A stretch of DNA of 64,000 nucleotides, taken from NCBI GenBank assembly GCA_016714985.1, contig JADKBS010000003.1:310001-374000 (forward strand). Reading direction: 5' to 3'. This DNA is from Saprospiraceae bacterium (GTDB lineage Bacteria; Bacteroidota; Bacteroidia; Chitinophagales; Saprospiraceae). Positions 1 through 8,816 of the stretch are shown piece after piece. The notes beneath the pieces were generated by a model, which made no database searches, was not told the DNA's origin, and saw only the letters and a list, made by a program, of their open reading frames with translations. Both the position numbers and the translations under genes were made by a program. Position 1 is the first letter of the stretch. Each line of letters starts with the position of its first letter.

Positions 1-2
1 AC

Positions 3-1349
3 AAGGAGTTTCTCGAAGACCACCGCATCGAAGAGCTGCTGAAGAAATACTGCAAGTTCCTGCCGATTGCCATCAAGTTTGGCTCCCGAAAGGAAAACCT
101 GGACGAAGGCGAGGGCGAAGAAAAGACCACCAAGGAAATCGATGTGGACAATATCATCAACAACCCAAGCCCAGCTTGGAAAAAGCAGCCCAACGACCTG
201 ACGGACGAGGATTACAAGAACTTCTACGAGGAACTGTACCCGTTCAGCTACCAGACGCCCATGTTCTGGATCCACCTAAATATTGACTACCCGTTCAACC
301 TGACGGGTATTCTCTATTTCCCCAAATTGGGCAATGCAATGGAGGTACAGAAGAACAAAATACAGCTCTACTGTAACCAAGTCTATGTTACCGACGAGGT
401 GAAGGAAATTGTGCCGGACTTCCTCACACTGCTCCATGGCGTCATTGACTCACCGGACATTCCGCTCAACGTGAGCCGTAGCTACCTACAGAGTGACAGC
501 AGCGTGCGCAAAATCACGGGCTATATCACCAAAAAAGTAGCCGACAAACTGAACGACCTTTTCAAAGCCGACCGCAAAGCGTTTGAGGACAAATGGAGAG
601 ACCTCGGCGTGTTCGTCAAGTATGGTATGTTGTCCGATGAGAAGTTCCATGAGCGGGCAGTGGACTTTGTGCTGTTGAAGAACGTGGGCGGCGAATTTTT
701 CACCATTGAGGAATATCAAGCTAAGGTGAAAGGCGCTCAAACGGACAAACACAACCGCACCGTCATCCTTTACACCCACAACGCTGAGGAACACCACAGC
801 CTCATCGAGGCGGCCAAGGAACGGGGCTACGATGTGCTGGAATTCGACAACATGATTGATGCCCACTTCATGCAGCATTTGGAGCATAAATTGAAGGACG
901 TGACCTTCGTGCGAGTGGACTCCGATACCGTGGACAACCTTGTGCAAAAGGACGAAAAGCAGGAAAGTGTGCTGAGCGAGCAGGAACAGGAGGCCGTGAA
1001 GGCCGTGTTCGAGGAACTGGTGAAGGACAAAAAAGGCCCGACCGTAAACCTGAAACCCCTCTCGCCCAACGACCAGCCCGTACAGATTACCCGCCCAGAG
1101 TTCATGCGCCGCATGAAGGAAATGCAGGCCCTGCAAGGCGGCGGCTTCGGCGATTTTGGCGATATGTACAACGTGGTGGTTAACACCAACCACCCCTTCG
1201 TGGCCGACAAACTGCTCAAATTGCCAGAAGGCGGGGAGCGCACCAACCTTGGCAAGCACCTACTCGACCTTGCGCTGCTCAACCAAGGCATGTTGAAGGG
1301 TGCCGAGCTTAGTGCCTTTGTGAAGAAGAGCTTGGAATTTTTGAAATAA
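3..1349 (+). CDS. htpG: HtpG (Hsp90 chaperone), 5' end missing
   Basis: This is the middle and C-terminal part (about 448 residues) of the ATP-dependent cytosolic chaperone HtpG. The reading frame is open from the left edge; an internal ATG at 144 is not the start, because the preceding codons continue the Hsp90 middle domain (KEFLEDHRIEELLKKYCKF). Visible family features are the middle-domain stretch around LNVSRSYLQSD, where Hsp90s carry the conserved ATP-sensing arginine, and the C-terminal dimerisation region ending KHLLDLALLNQGMLKGAE. The N-terminal GHKL ATPase domain lies outside the window. Family proteins have about 600-630 residues, so roughly 170 are missing. Identification is secure. 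Confidence 0.95.
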   Translation, partial: KEFLEDHRIEELLKKYCKFLPIAIKFGSRKENLDEGEGEEKTTKEIDVDNIINNPSPAWKKQPNDLTDEDYKNFYEELYPFSYQTPMFWIHLNIDYPFNLTGILYFPKLGNAMEVQKNKIQLYCNQVYVTDEVKEIVPDFLTLLHGVIDSPDIPLNVSRSYLQSDSSVRKITGYITKKVADKLNDLFKADRKAFEDKWRDLGVFVKYGMLSDEKFHERAVDFVLLKNVGGEFFTIEEYQAKVKGAQTDKHNRTVILYTHNAEEHHSLIEAAKERGYDVLEFDNMIDAHFMQHLEHKLKDVTFVRVDSDTVDNLVQKDEKQESVLSEQEQEAVKAVFEELVKDKKGPTVNLKPLSPNDQPVQITRPEFMRRMKEMQALQGGGFGDFGDMYNVVVNTNHPFVADKLLKLPEGGERTNLGKHLLDLALLNQGMLKGAELSAFVKKSLEFLK

Positions 1350-1358
1350 GGCGATGCA

Positions 1359-1383
1359 GTTGAGCCGCTTCGGGCGGATCAAC
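1359..1383 (+). terminator. Stem-loop after htpG, weak terminator candidate
   Basis: A 25-nt hairpin with about nine pairs, one mismatch and a small TTCGG loop lies 10 nt after the htpG stop. It has no T-run behind it, so termination here is only suggested. Confidence 0.3.
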
Positions 1384-1426
1384 TACCCTGCTCGAAAAAT
1401 CTACATTTCCGACCAAGATTTTTCCC

Positions 1427-1434
1427 TAATTTTG
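1427..1434 (+). promoter_or_regulatory. -7 promoter element of the acyl-CoA dehydrogenase gene
   Basis: TAATTTTG matches the Bacteroidota -7 consensus TAnnTTTG and lies 67 nt before the start codon of the next gene. The -33 region is weak (TTT 18 nt upstream instead of TTG). Confidence 0.5.
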
Positions 1435-1501
1435 CTCGCAAAACATCCCCCAGAAGCACTGTTCGCAAGCATTTCTACCTAACCAAATCCTTTTCAAACG
1501 C

Positions 1502-2686
1502 ATGTTTTTTGAACTAACAGAAGAACAAATGGCCGTGCAACAGGCAGCACGGGATTTTGCGCAAAACGTCCTGAAGCCTGGCGTCATCGAGCGTGACCGG
1601 GAGATGAAATACCCGAAGTCCGAAGTCCGGCAAATGGGCGAAATGGGCTTCATGGGCATGATGGTTGACCCCGAATACGGCGGTGGCGGCATGGACACCC
1701 TTAGTTATGTGCTGGCAATGGAGGAAATCTCAAAAGTGGATGCCTCCTGCTCTGTCATCATGTCTGTCAACAATTCGCTCGTATGCTGGGGCATTCAGCA
1801 ATTCGGTAGCGAAGAGCAAAAGGCAAAGTACCTGCCAAAGCTAGCAACGGGCGAATGGATTGGCTCTTTCTGCCTCTCAGAACCCGAAGCGGGCAGTGAC
1901 GCTACCAGCCAACGCACCACCGCTGTGGACATGGGAGACTACTACCTGCTCAATGGCACAAAAAACTGGATCACCAACGGGGGCACTTCCAAAGTACATT
2001 TGGTCATGGCACAGACCCATCCCGACAAAGGCCACAAGGGCATCAATTGCCTCATTGTGGAGACCGACTGGCCGGGCGTAGTCATCGGTGCAAAGGAGGA
2101 CAAGCTCGGCATCCGGGCATCCGACACCCACACCATTATGTACACTGATGTGAAGGTGCCCAAGGAGAACCGTATCGGCGAGGATGGCTTTGGCTTCAAA
2201 TTCGCCATGAAGACGCTGGAAGGTGGCCGTATCGGTATTGCAGCGCAGGCGCTTGGCATCGCTGGCGGTGCCTATGAGCTGGCATTGGCCTACTCAAAAG
2301 AACGTGCTGCCTTTGGCAAACCGATTTCACAGCACCAGGCCATCGCCTTTAAATTAGCCGACATGGCTACCGACATCGAGGCATCTAAACTGCTTGTCTA
2401 TCGGGCTGCATGGCTGAAAGACCAGCACATGGACTACGGCACGGCCAGCGCTATGGCGAAGCTCTTCGCCTCCGAAACGGCCATGAAGCATACGGTGGAG
2501 GCTGTGCAGGTACACGGGGGCTACGGCTACGTAAAGGAGTACCATGTGGAGCGCCTAATGCGGGATGCGAAAATCACCCAGATATATGAGGGTACTTCGG
2601 AAGTGCAGCGCATTGTAATTTCGAGGAATGTGCTCAACGGGCAGCTATATGTCCCGATTTGGAGCAACAATGCGGTAGAGGTATAA
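1502..2686 (+). CDS. Acyl-CoA dehydrogenase, short/medium-chain type
   Basis: A 394-residue flavoprotein of the acyl-CoA dehydrogenase family, which oxidises acyl-CoA to the trans-2-enoyl-CoA and passes electrons to ETF in beta-oxidation or branched amino-acid breakdown. Visible: N-terminal helical domain (FELTEEQ...), the FAD/substrate signature LSEPEAGSDATS near residue 127, and the catalytic base Glu363 in QIYEGTSEVQR, the position used by short-chain and butyryl-CoA dehydrogenases. Length is normal for the family. It stands alone between htpG and a terminator, so chain-length specificity cannot be read from context. The start ATG follows a consensus -7 box. Confidence 0.9.
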   Translation: MFFELTEEQMAVQQAARDFAQNVLKPGVIERDREMKYPKSEVRQMGEMGFMGMMVDPEYGGGGMDTLSYVLAMEEISKVDASCSVIMSVNNSLVCWGIQQFGSEEQKAKYLPKLATGEWIGSFCLSEPEAGSDATSQRTTAVDMGDYYLLNGTKNWITNGGTSKVHLVMAQTHPDKGHKGINCLIVETDWPGVVIGAKEDKLGIRASDTHTIMYTDVKVPKENRIGEDGFGFKFAMKTLEGGRIGIAAQALGIAGGAYELALAYSKERAAFGKPISQHQAIAFKLADMATDIEASKLLVYRAAWLKDQHMDYGTASAMAKLFASETAMKHTVEAVQVHGGYGYVKEYHVERLMRDAKITQIYEGTSEVQRIVISRNVLNGQLYVPIWSNNAVEV

Positions 2687-2787
2687 GGGAGGTATGAAGA
2701 TTTGAAGGGGCGGCTCATGCTAGTATCAACTTGATAAGGTGTAGCTTCTTAACCCAAGTTACAAAAGATTTATAGCACAAATAGTTG

Positions 2788-2819
2788 GGCGGGTGCTTTC
2801 GGGTGGCCGCCTTTTTATT
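2788..2819 (+). terminator. Possible terminator of the acyl-CoA dehydrogenase gene
   Basis: A GGCGG/CCGCC stem is followed by a T-rich run. The stem is short; the stronger hairpin just downstream may be the main terminator. Confidence 0.4.
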
Positions 2820-2843
2820 TTCAGTGGGTGATCATTTTGTTCT

Positions 2844-2888
2844 AAAAAAAAGCGGCGATGGCGTCATGACGCCATCGCCGCTTTTTTA
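2844..2888. terminator. Strong bidirectional intrinsic terminator
   Basis: A perfect 32-bp palindrome (2851-2882, arm AGCGGCGATGGCGTCA) is flanked by seven A on the left and six T on the right. It can terminate both the rightward acyl-CoA dehydrogenase transcript and the leftward ompH transcript that ends at 2917. Confidence 0.92.
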
Positions 2889-2916
2889 CCGGGGTTAAGA
2901 AAACCCATTCGCTGGA

Positions 2917-3432
2917 TTATTGGATCCCCAACTTCGCCTTCACCTGCTTCGTCACGTCGCTGGTTTCATCGGCATAGAGGATGATACCTGACTGGGCATC
3001 GAAAATGTACTGATAGCTGCCCTCTTTGGCAACATCCTGTATGGCAGTATTCACCTTTTCGAGGATGGGCGCCATGTCCTTTTGCTGCTTTGCAGCGAGG
3101 TCAGACTCCATTTTTTGGCCGTAGGCGTAGAGGTCTTCCTGCATTTTTTGCAGTTCAGCGGTTACGGTCTCCTCTTCTTTGGGAGTCATTTCGCCACGTT
3201 GCTTCTTGTTGGCAGCGTCTTGCTGCTTTTTCTGGAAAGCGGCGACCTTGGCCTCGCCATCCTTTTTCAGGATGGTTTCATAAGCTTCCAAAGAGGATTG
3301 CAATTGCTTCATTTCTGGCAATTCGCTCAAGATGGCTGCCGAATTGACATAACCGAATTTCTGAGCCTGAGCAGAACCAAGGCAGAACAGCATGGCGGCA
3401 AACAAGCCGCTTTTTACAATAGTCTTAGTCAT
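2917..3432 (-). CDS. OmpH/Skp family periplasmic chaperone, copy 1
   Basis: A 171-residue secreted protein with signal peptide MTKTIVKSGLFAAMLFCLGSAQAQ, then a short beta segment (KFGYVNSAAILSELPE), a long charged Lys/Glu/Gln coiled coil (about residues 45-135) and a C-terminal YIFDAQSGIILYAD strand. This is the layout of Skp/OmpH, the trimeric chaperone that holds outer-membrane proteins in the periplasm. It lies just downstream of a second paralogue (3665-4180); such pairs are common in Bacteroidota, often next to bamA, which is not in this window. Both copies seem to have their own promoter. Confidence 0.88.
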   Translation of the reverse strand: MTKTIVKSGLFAAMLFCLGSAQAQKFGYVNSAAILSELPEMKQLQSSLEAYETILKKDGEAKVAAFQKKQQDAANKKQRGEMTPKEEETVTAELQKMQEDLYAYGQKMESDLAAKQQKDMAPILEKVNTAIQDVAKEGSYQYIFDAQSGIILYADETSDVTKQVKAKLGIQ

Positions 3433-3516
3433 TGTCTGAAAAAAAGTTTTTCATGGTATGTCCCGCTTCCGGCGCTTTCGCCGTTGCAGCGGTTTTTCCG
3501 TTTTGTTAATAGTGCG

Positions 3517-3524
3517 CAAAAATA
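3517..3524 (-). promoter_or_regulatory. -7 element upstream of OmpH copy 1
   Basis: Minus-strand TATTTTTG fits TAnnTTTG and lies 85 nt upstream of the start at 3432. No TTG was found at the expected -33 distance. Confidence 0.4.
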
Positions 3525-3544
3525 GAAAAAAGGTTGGCTCATTT

Positions 3545-3662
3545 GATTTCGGATTCTGGGATTTCGGAATCCGGATTGGGTGTTCAGCTTAATTTGCACT
3601 TAAAAGATAGTCCATTATAGCCTGCCCCCAATCCGCAATCGCAAATCCGCAATCCGCAATCG
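3545..3662. repeat. Inverted heptad array between the two ompH genes
   Basis: The left half (3545-3580) carries 7-bp units of the type ATTTCGG/ATTCTGG and the right half (3627-3662) carries the inverse type CCGCAAT/CGCAAAT. The right half ends two bases before the stop codon of the upstream ompH paralogue. The same heptamer family is found inside the radical SAM gene at 13331-13486. Confidence 0.8.
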
Positions 3663-3664
3663 AA

Positions 3665-4180
3665 TCATTTTTTCTTCAACCGATCCAGCACTTCGCCCGT
3701 CTTGTCGTAGCTGGGGCTGGCGAACAGCATACCAGCGGAGGAGCTTTTGTCGAAAATGAAATCGTAGCCCTTGTCGCTGGCGTAATCCTCGATGGCGGCA
3801 TAAACCCGGTCTTGGATGGGTTGCACCAGATCCTTCCGGCGCTGAAAGAGGGCACCCTCTGGACCGAACTTTTCCTTCTGGAGTTCACGTACCTTTTTCT
3901 CCATCTCCATGATTTCGTCCTCTTTTTTCTTGCGGGCTTCGTCGCTCATCAATACCTGCTCGGCTTGGTAGCGGTTGTATTGGCCTTTGATATTGTCGTA
4001 CTCCTGGGCAATCTCTTGGCGCCAAGTAGAAGCCACCCGGTCGAGTTCGTCCTGTGCCTTTTGGTATTCGTCAATGCTTTCGAGGATGGTCTTAACGTCC
4101 ACGTAGGCAATGCGTTGTGCTTCTGCTGTGAAAGCAAATACAAGTGTGAGCAGCAATGCAAAGAATGTGTTCTTAATCAT
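3665..4180 (-). CDS. OmpH/Skp family periplasmic chaperone, copy 2
   Basis: A 171-residue OmpH/Skp-like protein: signal peptide MIKNTFFALLLTLVFAFTAEAQ, RIAYVDVKTILESIDEYQ strand, a long Glu/Lys/Arg coiled coil and the terminal YDFIFDKSSSAGMLFASPSYD segment. It is expected to chaperone outer-membrane proteins. An in-frame start at 4246 would add 22 residues before the signal peptide; I chose 4180 because it begins a normal signal peptide and a -7 promoter box (4229-4236) would start transcription inside the longer version. Confidence 0.88.
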   Translation of the reverse strand: MIKNTFFALLLTLVFAFTAEAQRIAYVDVKTILESIDEYQKAQDELDRVASTWRQEIAQEYDNIKGQYNRYQAEQVLMSDEARKKKEDEIMEMEKKVRELQKEKFGPEGALFQRRKDLVQPIQDRVYAAIEDYASDKGYDFIFDKSSSAGMLFASPSYDKTGEVLDRLKKK

Positions 4181-4228
4181 GATCTGGTTGATTTGATTTT
4201 TGATTTCGGTGAATATTCTGAACGCTGC

Positions 4229-4236
4229 CAAAATTA
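4229..4236 (-). promoter_or_regulatory. -7 promoter element of OmpH copy 2
   Basis: Minus-strand TAATTTTG matches TAnnTTTG, about 50 nt upstream of the 4180 start. It supports that start over the one at 4246. Confidence 0.5.
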
Positions 4237-4246
4237 CGTCTTTCAA

Positions 4247-4588
4247 TTCACCCGTCGAAAGTAAAGACGCTTTTTGGTTGGCGATGTAACAACGACCAAA
4301 TCATGGGTCTATGGCATTGACCGTTGCAACTTGCACAGAATGAACGGATTATATGCCATTTGGTTGGTTGTGGGGGAGAGACTTTAACATGGGTTTAACC
4401 AGCGGGGAACGTGGGGTTAACAGTTTTTTTTGAAGCCTTCAATAATTATGCTCCCGGCTATGAGGTAATCCATCACGGTGCATTCTGCCGTTTTTTTTGC
4501 TATCATTCTATGATGGGTTGCAGTTGGACAACTGAATTTCTTGTCCAGGAAGTACCCGATATCCTCTCTAAACCCGAAGACCAACACC
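4247..4588. other. Intergenic region without recognisable gene
   Basis: This stretch separates the end of carB from the promoter of the second ompH gene. I see only short open frames with no family resemblance, no tRNA and no convincing terminator hairpin for carB. Confidence 0.6.
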
Positions 4589-7405
4589 TTACCGCGTCAA
4601 ATACATATTCCGGTTCTTGTCCAACTCCCTAAAGAACGGGTCGCTCAAGTCCCGGATGAACTGTATCGCCTCGCCCGTACTCTTCATCTCAGGCCCCAAG
4701 TCCTTGCTCACTTCCGGGAACTTGCTGAACGAGAACACCGGCACCTTGATGGCAAAGCCCTTAGGCTGCGGCTTGATGACGAAATCCTTTAGTTTATGTG
4801 TGCCGAGCATCACTTTCGTGGCGATTTTCAGGTAAGGCACACCGTAGGCTTTCGCAATGAACGGCGTGGTGCGGCTCGCCCGAGGGTTTGCCTCTATCAC
4901 ATATACTTTTTCGCCTTTTATGGCAAATTGCACGTTCATCAAGCCCCTGATGTTCAATGCTTTGGCCAATTGTTCGGCATCCTCCCCCATTGTGTTTACC
5001 ACGTCCACAGAGAGGCTATAGGTAGGCAGCACGGCGTTACTGTCGCCGGAGTGGATGCCCGCTGGCTCGATATGTTCCATGATGCCCATCACATGCACCT
5101 CGTCGCCATCGCAGATGCAGTCAATCTCGGCCTCCTTGGCCCGGTCGAGGAAGTGGTCCACCAGCACCTTATTGTCGGGTGCATGTTTGAAAATGTGAAG
5201 CACGTGGTGCTCCAGTTCTTTGTCGTTGATGACGATGCGCATGTCCTGCCCGCCGAGCACGTAGCTGGGACGCACTAGCACGGGGTAGCTGATTTCGTTC
5301 GCTATCCGCAATGCTTCCGTCGCATCTTCCGCCACACCATAGTTGGGGTACGGGATGCCCAGTTCTTTCAGCAGGTCGGAGAAAGCGCCTCGGTCTTCGG
5401 CCAAGTCCATGTTTGGGAAACTGGTGCCGATGATGGGGATGCCCTTTTTATGAAAAGTCTCCGCCAATTTGAGGGCAGTCTGGCCGCCGAGCTGCACGAT
5501 GATGCCCAGTGGCTTTTCCAATTCAATGATTTCCTCCAAATGCTCCCAGAAAACCGGCTCGAAGTAGAGCTTGTCCGCCATATCGAAGTCGGTGGAGACG
5601 GTCTCCGGGTTGCAATTGACCATGATAGCCTCGTAGCCCACCTCCTTTATGGCCATCAGGCCGTGCACGCAGCAGTAGTCGAATTCGATACCCTGCCCGA
5701 TGCGGTTGGGGCCGGAGCCAAGCACGATGACCTTTTTTTTATCCGAAGGGATGCTCTCGTTTTCTTGGTCAAATGTGGAGTAAAAATAGGGCGTCTGCGC
5801 CTCGAACTCGGCTGCGCAGGTGTCCACCATTTTATAGGTGCGGCGTATTTCCTTTTGCTTGCGGGACTTGGTCACGTCCTCTTCCTTCACTCGCATCAGC
5901 CAAGCGATTTGGGCATCGGAGTAGCCGACCTCCTTCATTTCCCGGAAGAACTTTTCGGGGACGTCGTCCGGCACGTTGTAGCGCATCAGTTCGTGCTCCA
6001 TGTCCACCAGGCGCTTGATTTGCTTGATGAACCAAGGGTCAATCTTGGTGATTTTATGGATGGACTTCTCTGGCACACCAAGGCGCAGGGCATCTTTTAG
6101 CCTAAAAATACGGTCGTCGCTTGCCTTTTCGAGCCGCTCCATGATGTCTTCCGTGCGCACCCATTCCTTCATGTCGGCACCGAGGCCCATGCGGCCATTT
6201 TCGAGGCTCTGACAGGCTTTTTGCAGCGCTTCGAGGAAGTTGCGGCCAATGGCCATCACCTCACCCACCGATTTCATTTGCAGGCCAAGACGGGTGTCGG
6301 CACCAGGGAACTTCGAGAAATTCCAGCGGGGCACCTTCACTATCACATAGTCGAGCGTAGGCTCGAAATAGGCGCTGGTGCTCTTCGTAATCTGGTTTTT
6401 CAGTTCGTCAAGGTTATATCCAATGGCCAGTTTTGCGGCAATCTTTGCAATGGGATAACCCGTTGCCTTGCTCGCCAACGCCGAGGAGCGGCTCACCCGT
6501 GGGTTGATTTCGATGACAATCAACTCCTCCGTGGCGGGGTCTTGCGCAAATTGGATATTGCAGCCGCCCGAAAAATTGCCAAGCGAGCGCATGGCCTGGA
6601 TGGCCTGGTTGCGCATGTTTTGATAGCAAGTATCAGAAAGCGTCATCGCTGGCGCAACGGTGATGCTGTCGCCCGTGTGGATGCCCATCGGGTCGAGGTT
6701 TTCCACCACGCAGATGATGACCACGTTGTCGTTGGCGTCCCGTAGGAGTTCCAACTCGAACTCCTTCCAGCCGAGCACCGCTTTTTCCACCAATACCTCG
6801 TGCGTCGGCGACATGGAAAGGCCCCGCCGCAGCAGCTCGTCGAATTCTTCCTCCTTGTGAACGAAGGCTGCACCTGAGCCGCCAAGCGTGTAGGATGGGC
6901 GAATAACGAGCGGGAAGCCTATCAACTGTGCCCCTTCCTTGCCCTCCAAAAACGAATTGGCTATCTTGGAAGGCGCCACGCCGAGTCCCTGTTTAATCAT
7001 GTGCAGACGGAATGCCTCCCGGTTTTCCGTCAGCTCGATGGCGGCTATGTCCACGCCGATCATGCGGCAGTTATACTTCTGCCAGATGCCCAGTTTGTCC
7101 GCCTCAATGGCGAGGTTGAGGGCGGTTTGGCCACCCATCGTGGGCAGCACGGCGTCTATCTGCCTTTCTTGTAAAATGAGTTCGATGCTCTCCACCGTTA
7201 GCGGCAGCAGATATATATGGTCTGCCGTCACCGGGTCGGTCATGATGGTGGCCGGATTGGAGTTGATGAGCGTCACTTCGATGCCCTCCTCCCGCAGCGA
7301 ACGGCTGGCTTGTGTGCCGGAGTAATCAAATTCGCAAGCTTGTCCGATGATGATTGGCCCGGAACCGATGATGAGGACGGACTTGATGGTAGTATCTTTT
7401 GGCAT
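4589..7405 (-). CDS. carB: Carbamoyl-phosphate synthase large subunit, short form
   Basis: A 938-residue CarB that makes carbamoyl phosphate from bicarbonate, ammonia (from the CarA glutaminase) and two ATP, feeding pyrimidine and arginine synthesis. Two homologous ATP-grasp halves are visible: the first opens KSVLIIGSGPIIIGQACEFDYS and contains EVLVEKAVLGWKEFELE; the second opens KKVIVLGSGPNRIGQGIEFDY. The protein stops shortly after the second ATP-grasp domain, so the usual C-terminal MGS-like allosteric domain (about 130-140 residues, UMP/ornithine/IMP sensing) is absent. Short CarB forms are known in Bacteroidota. carA is not adjacent. A promoter and a hairpin in the 5' leader suggest transcriptional control. 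Confidence 0.95.
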   Translation of the reverse strand: MPKDTTIKSVLIIGSGPIIIGQACEFDYSGTQASRSLREEGIEVTLINSNPATIMTDPVTADHIYLLPLTVESIELILQERQIDAVLPTMGGQTALNLAIEADKLGIWQKYNCRMIGVDIAAIELTENREAFRLHMIKQGLGVAPSKIANSFLEGKEGAQLIGFPLVIRPSYTLGGSGAAFVHKEEEFDELLRRGLSMSPTHEVLVEKAVLGWKEFELELLRDANDNVVIICVVENLDPMGIHTGDSITVAPAMTLSDTCYQNMRNQAIQAMRSLGNFSGGCNIQFAQDPATEELIVIEINPRVSRSSALASKATGYPIAKIAAKLAIGYNLDELKNQITKSTSAYFEPTLDYVIVKVPRWNFSKFPGADTRLGLQMKSVGEVMAIGRNFLEALQKACQSLENGRMGLGADMKEWVRTEDIMERLEKASDDRIFRLKDALRLGVPEKSIHKITKIDPWFIKQIKRLVDMEHELMRYNVPDDVPEKFFREMKEVGYSDAQIAWLMRVKEEDVTKSRKQKEIRRTYKMVDTCAAEFEAQTPYFYSTFDQENESIPSDKKKVIVLGSGPNRIGQGIEFDYCCVHGLMAIKEVGYEAIMVNCNPETVSTDFDMADKLYFEPVFWEHLEEIIELEKPLGIIVQLGGQTALKLAETFHKKGIPIIGTSFPNMDLAEDRGAFSDLLKELGIPYPNYGVAEDATEALRIANEISYPVLVRPSYVLGGQDMRIVINDKELEHHVLHIFKHAPDNKVLVDHFLDRAKEAEIDCICDGDEVHVMGIMEHIEPAGIHSGDSNAVLPTYSLSVDVVNTMGEDAEQLAKALNIRGLMNVQFAIKGEKVYVIEANPRASRTTPFIAKAYGVPYLKIATKVMLGTHKLKDFVIKPQPKGFAIKVPVFSFSKFPEVSKDLGPEMKSTGEAIQFIRDLSDPFFRELDKNRNMYLTR

Positions 7406-7437
7406 GGACGGCAGCGTTTTTTCGGTTTGTTTTTTGT

Positions 7438-7476
7438 AAAAAAGACTTCCGAAGCCTCGTGCGGCTTGGGAAGTCT
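7438..7476 (-). promoter_or_regulatory. Attenuator-like terminator in the carB 5' leader
   Basis: On the minus strand an 8-bp stem (AGACTTCC/GGAAGTCT) continues into a second 5-bp stem with a 6-nt loop and is followed by six U. It lies between the carB promoter and the carB start codon at 7405, so it would stop transcription before carB. The upstream gene already has its own terminator (7543-7582), which argues for an attenuator. The signal is not visible; no leader peptide was recognised. Confidence 0.65.
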
Positions 7477-7497
7477 GGCTTTATTCGTTCCGGGGCG

Positions 7498-7525
7498 CAA
7501 AGGTAGGATGATTTTGTTTCGCCAA
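7498..7525 (-). promoter_or_regulatory. carB promoter
   Basis: Minus-strand TTG (7523-7525), 17-nt spacer and TACCTTTG (7498-7505) form a full match to the Bacteroidota promoter. The predicted transcription start near 7491 gives a leader of about 85 nt. Confidence 0.75.
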
Positions 7526-7542
7526 GGTTATAATGCGATAAG

Positions 7543-7582
7543 AAAAAAGCCGCCATTGGCAAGTACCAAAGGCGGCTTTTTA
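7543..7582 (-). terminator. Terminator downstream of the LRR gene
   Basis: GCCGCC/GGCGGC stem extended by ATTGG/CCAAA with one mismatch, flanked by A6 and T5. It probably ends the leftward transcript of the LRR gene. Confidence 0.85.
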
Positions 7583-7647
7583 TTTTCAGCATTAACAAAT
7601 GCTGTACTGTTAAGACTCGTCTTATGATTGTTCGAGCATGGTCACAT

Positions 7648-7746
7648 TGTTTGACATTTGAGATGGGACAACAGATGCTAGACAGTCACTGGGCCGTCAC
7701 TGCACCACCTAATGTCTAAAGTCTATTTTCTAACATCTCTTTTGAC
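7648..7746. repeat. Inverted heptad array downstream of the LRR gene
   Basis: The left half has units like TTGACAT/TTGAGAT and the right half has AATGTCT/AAAGTCT/ATTTTCT/AACATCT, roughly the inverse. The array stops a few bases before the LRR stop codon at 7750. Confidence 0.65.
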
Positions 7747-7749
7747 CCA

Positions 7750-8547
7750 TCAGAAAATCACCTGCGTATTGGGCAGCATGGCCTTCACCTCCGAGAGCCA
7801 TTGGCGTCCCATTGGGTTGTTGGACAGGTCGAGGATTTTCAGCGTGCCGGCAAGGTTGGCCAGAGAGGCTGGCAGTTGCTGGATGTTGTTGTAGTTCAAC
7901 CGCAAAACCTTCAAGCTCTTCATGTTGCCGATTTCGGCTGGCAGCACTGTCAGGTTGTTGTTCGTCAGGTTCAGCACCTCCAGGCTGTTCATTTCTGCGA
8001 TTTCGGCGGGCAGGCTCGTCAATGCGTTCCAGCGCAGGCTGAGTTCCTTCAGCGACTTCATCTGGCTGACCTCGGCGGGCAGGTTGCTCACGAAGTTCAG
8101 GTCGAGCACCAGTTTTTTCAGCGAAACCAATTTGCCGACGCTGGCGGGCAGTGCGTCAATATGGTTGCGGGTGAGGTCCATCAGTTCGAGGCTTGCCATG
8201 CTGGTGGCACCTTCTGGAAACTTCTCCAGCCAGTTGTGGCGGGCAAAGAGCTGGCGGCACTGTGACCACTGGCCAGCGTTCACGGTGATTTTGTCCAGCA
8301 GGTTGCTGTCCAGTTTGATGACCTCGGCGTTGGAAACGAGCGCCTCCGTCGGCAGCTCGTACAGGCCCTGGCCCGTCAGGTCGAGTGCCTCGGCTGGGTT
8401 GGCGTTCACTGGTTCAGCGGTCGCTGGATTGAATGCAAGGACAAAAGGGGTGGCAGTTGCGAAGGCCATTTCCTGCGCCTGAACGCCAACAAAATTGATG
8501 ATGATAACTGCGATGATAGAAGCTATGGTTATGAATTGCTTTTTCAT
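7750..8547 (-). CDS. Secreted leucine-rich-repeat protein, intact copy
   Basis: A 265-residue exported protein with signal peptide MKKQFITIASIIAVIIINFVGVQAQ, an acidic linker, then six to seven LRRs of period 23 with the bacterial pattern LxxLxLxxNxLxxLPAxI (for example SLKELSLRWNALTSLPAEI). Such LRR domains bind proteins; partner and role are unknown. No membrane anchor or T9SS tail is seen. A second copy follows in tandem (8817-9631) with almost identical DNA over about 650 bp but different signal-peptide and linker regions, which points to a recent duplication or gene conversion. Confidence 0.85.
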   Translation of the reverse strand: MKKQFITIASIIAVIIINFVGVQAQEMAFATATPFVLAFNPATAEPVNANPAEALDLTGQGLYELPTEALVSNAEVIKLDSNLLDKITVNAGQWSQCRQLFARHNWLEKFPEGATSMASLELMDLTRNHIDALPASVGKLVSLKKLVLDLNFVSNLPAEVSQMKSLKELSLRWNALTSLPAEIAEMNSLEVLNLTNNNLTVLPAEIGNMKSLKVLRLNYNNIQQLPASLANLAGTLKILDLSNNPMGRQWLSEVKAMLPNTQVIF

Positions 8548-8781
8548 GATTTGTAAGAATTGTCAATGGTTGAAAAAATGATGATTGCTTAGAGAAATCG
8601 TGTAGGACAGCGGCTTAACCCATCTTGTTTACATCGTTGCAACGCATTGATTTTTAGGCGTTTGCAACTTTTATTTTGCCCACAAGGGCAAAACAGCTTC
8701 CAAACGGACTAACCTGCCGATTGCTGTGGAGTCCCGAGTTTCCTGACAAAAACCGTGTTTTCAAGTGCAGAAAACCGCATT

Positions 8782-8811
8782 GCTCGCAACTCGTAACTCA
8801 CGACTCGCCCC
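8782..8811. repeat. Short heptad array between LRR copies
   Basis: Four 7-bp units related to AACTCGT (CTCGCAACTCGTAACTCACG...) just downstream of the second LRR copy. Confidence 0.55.
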
Positions 8812-8816
8812 TTGTC

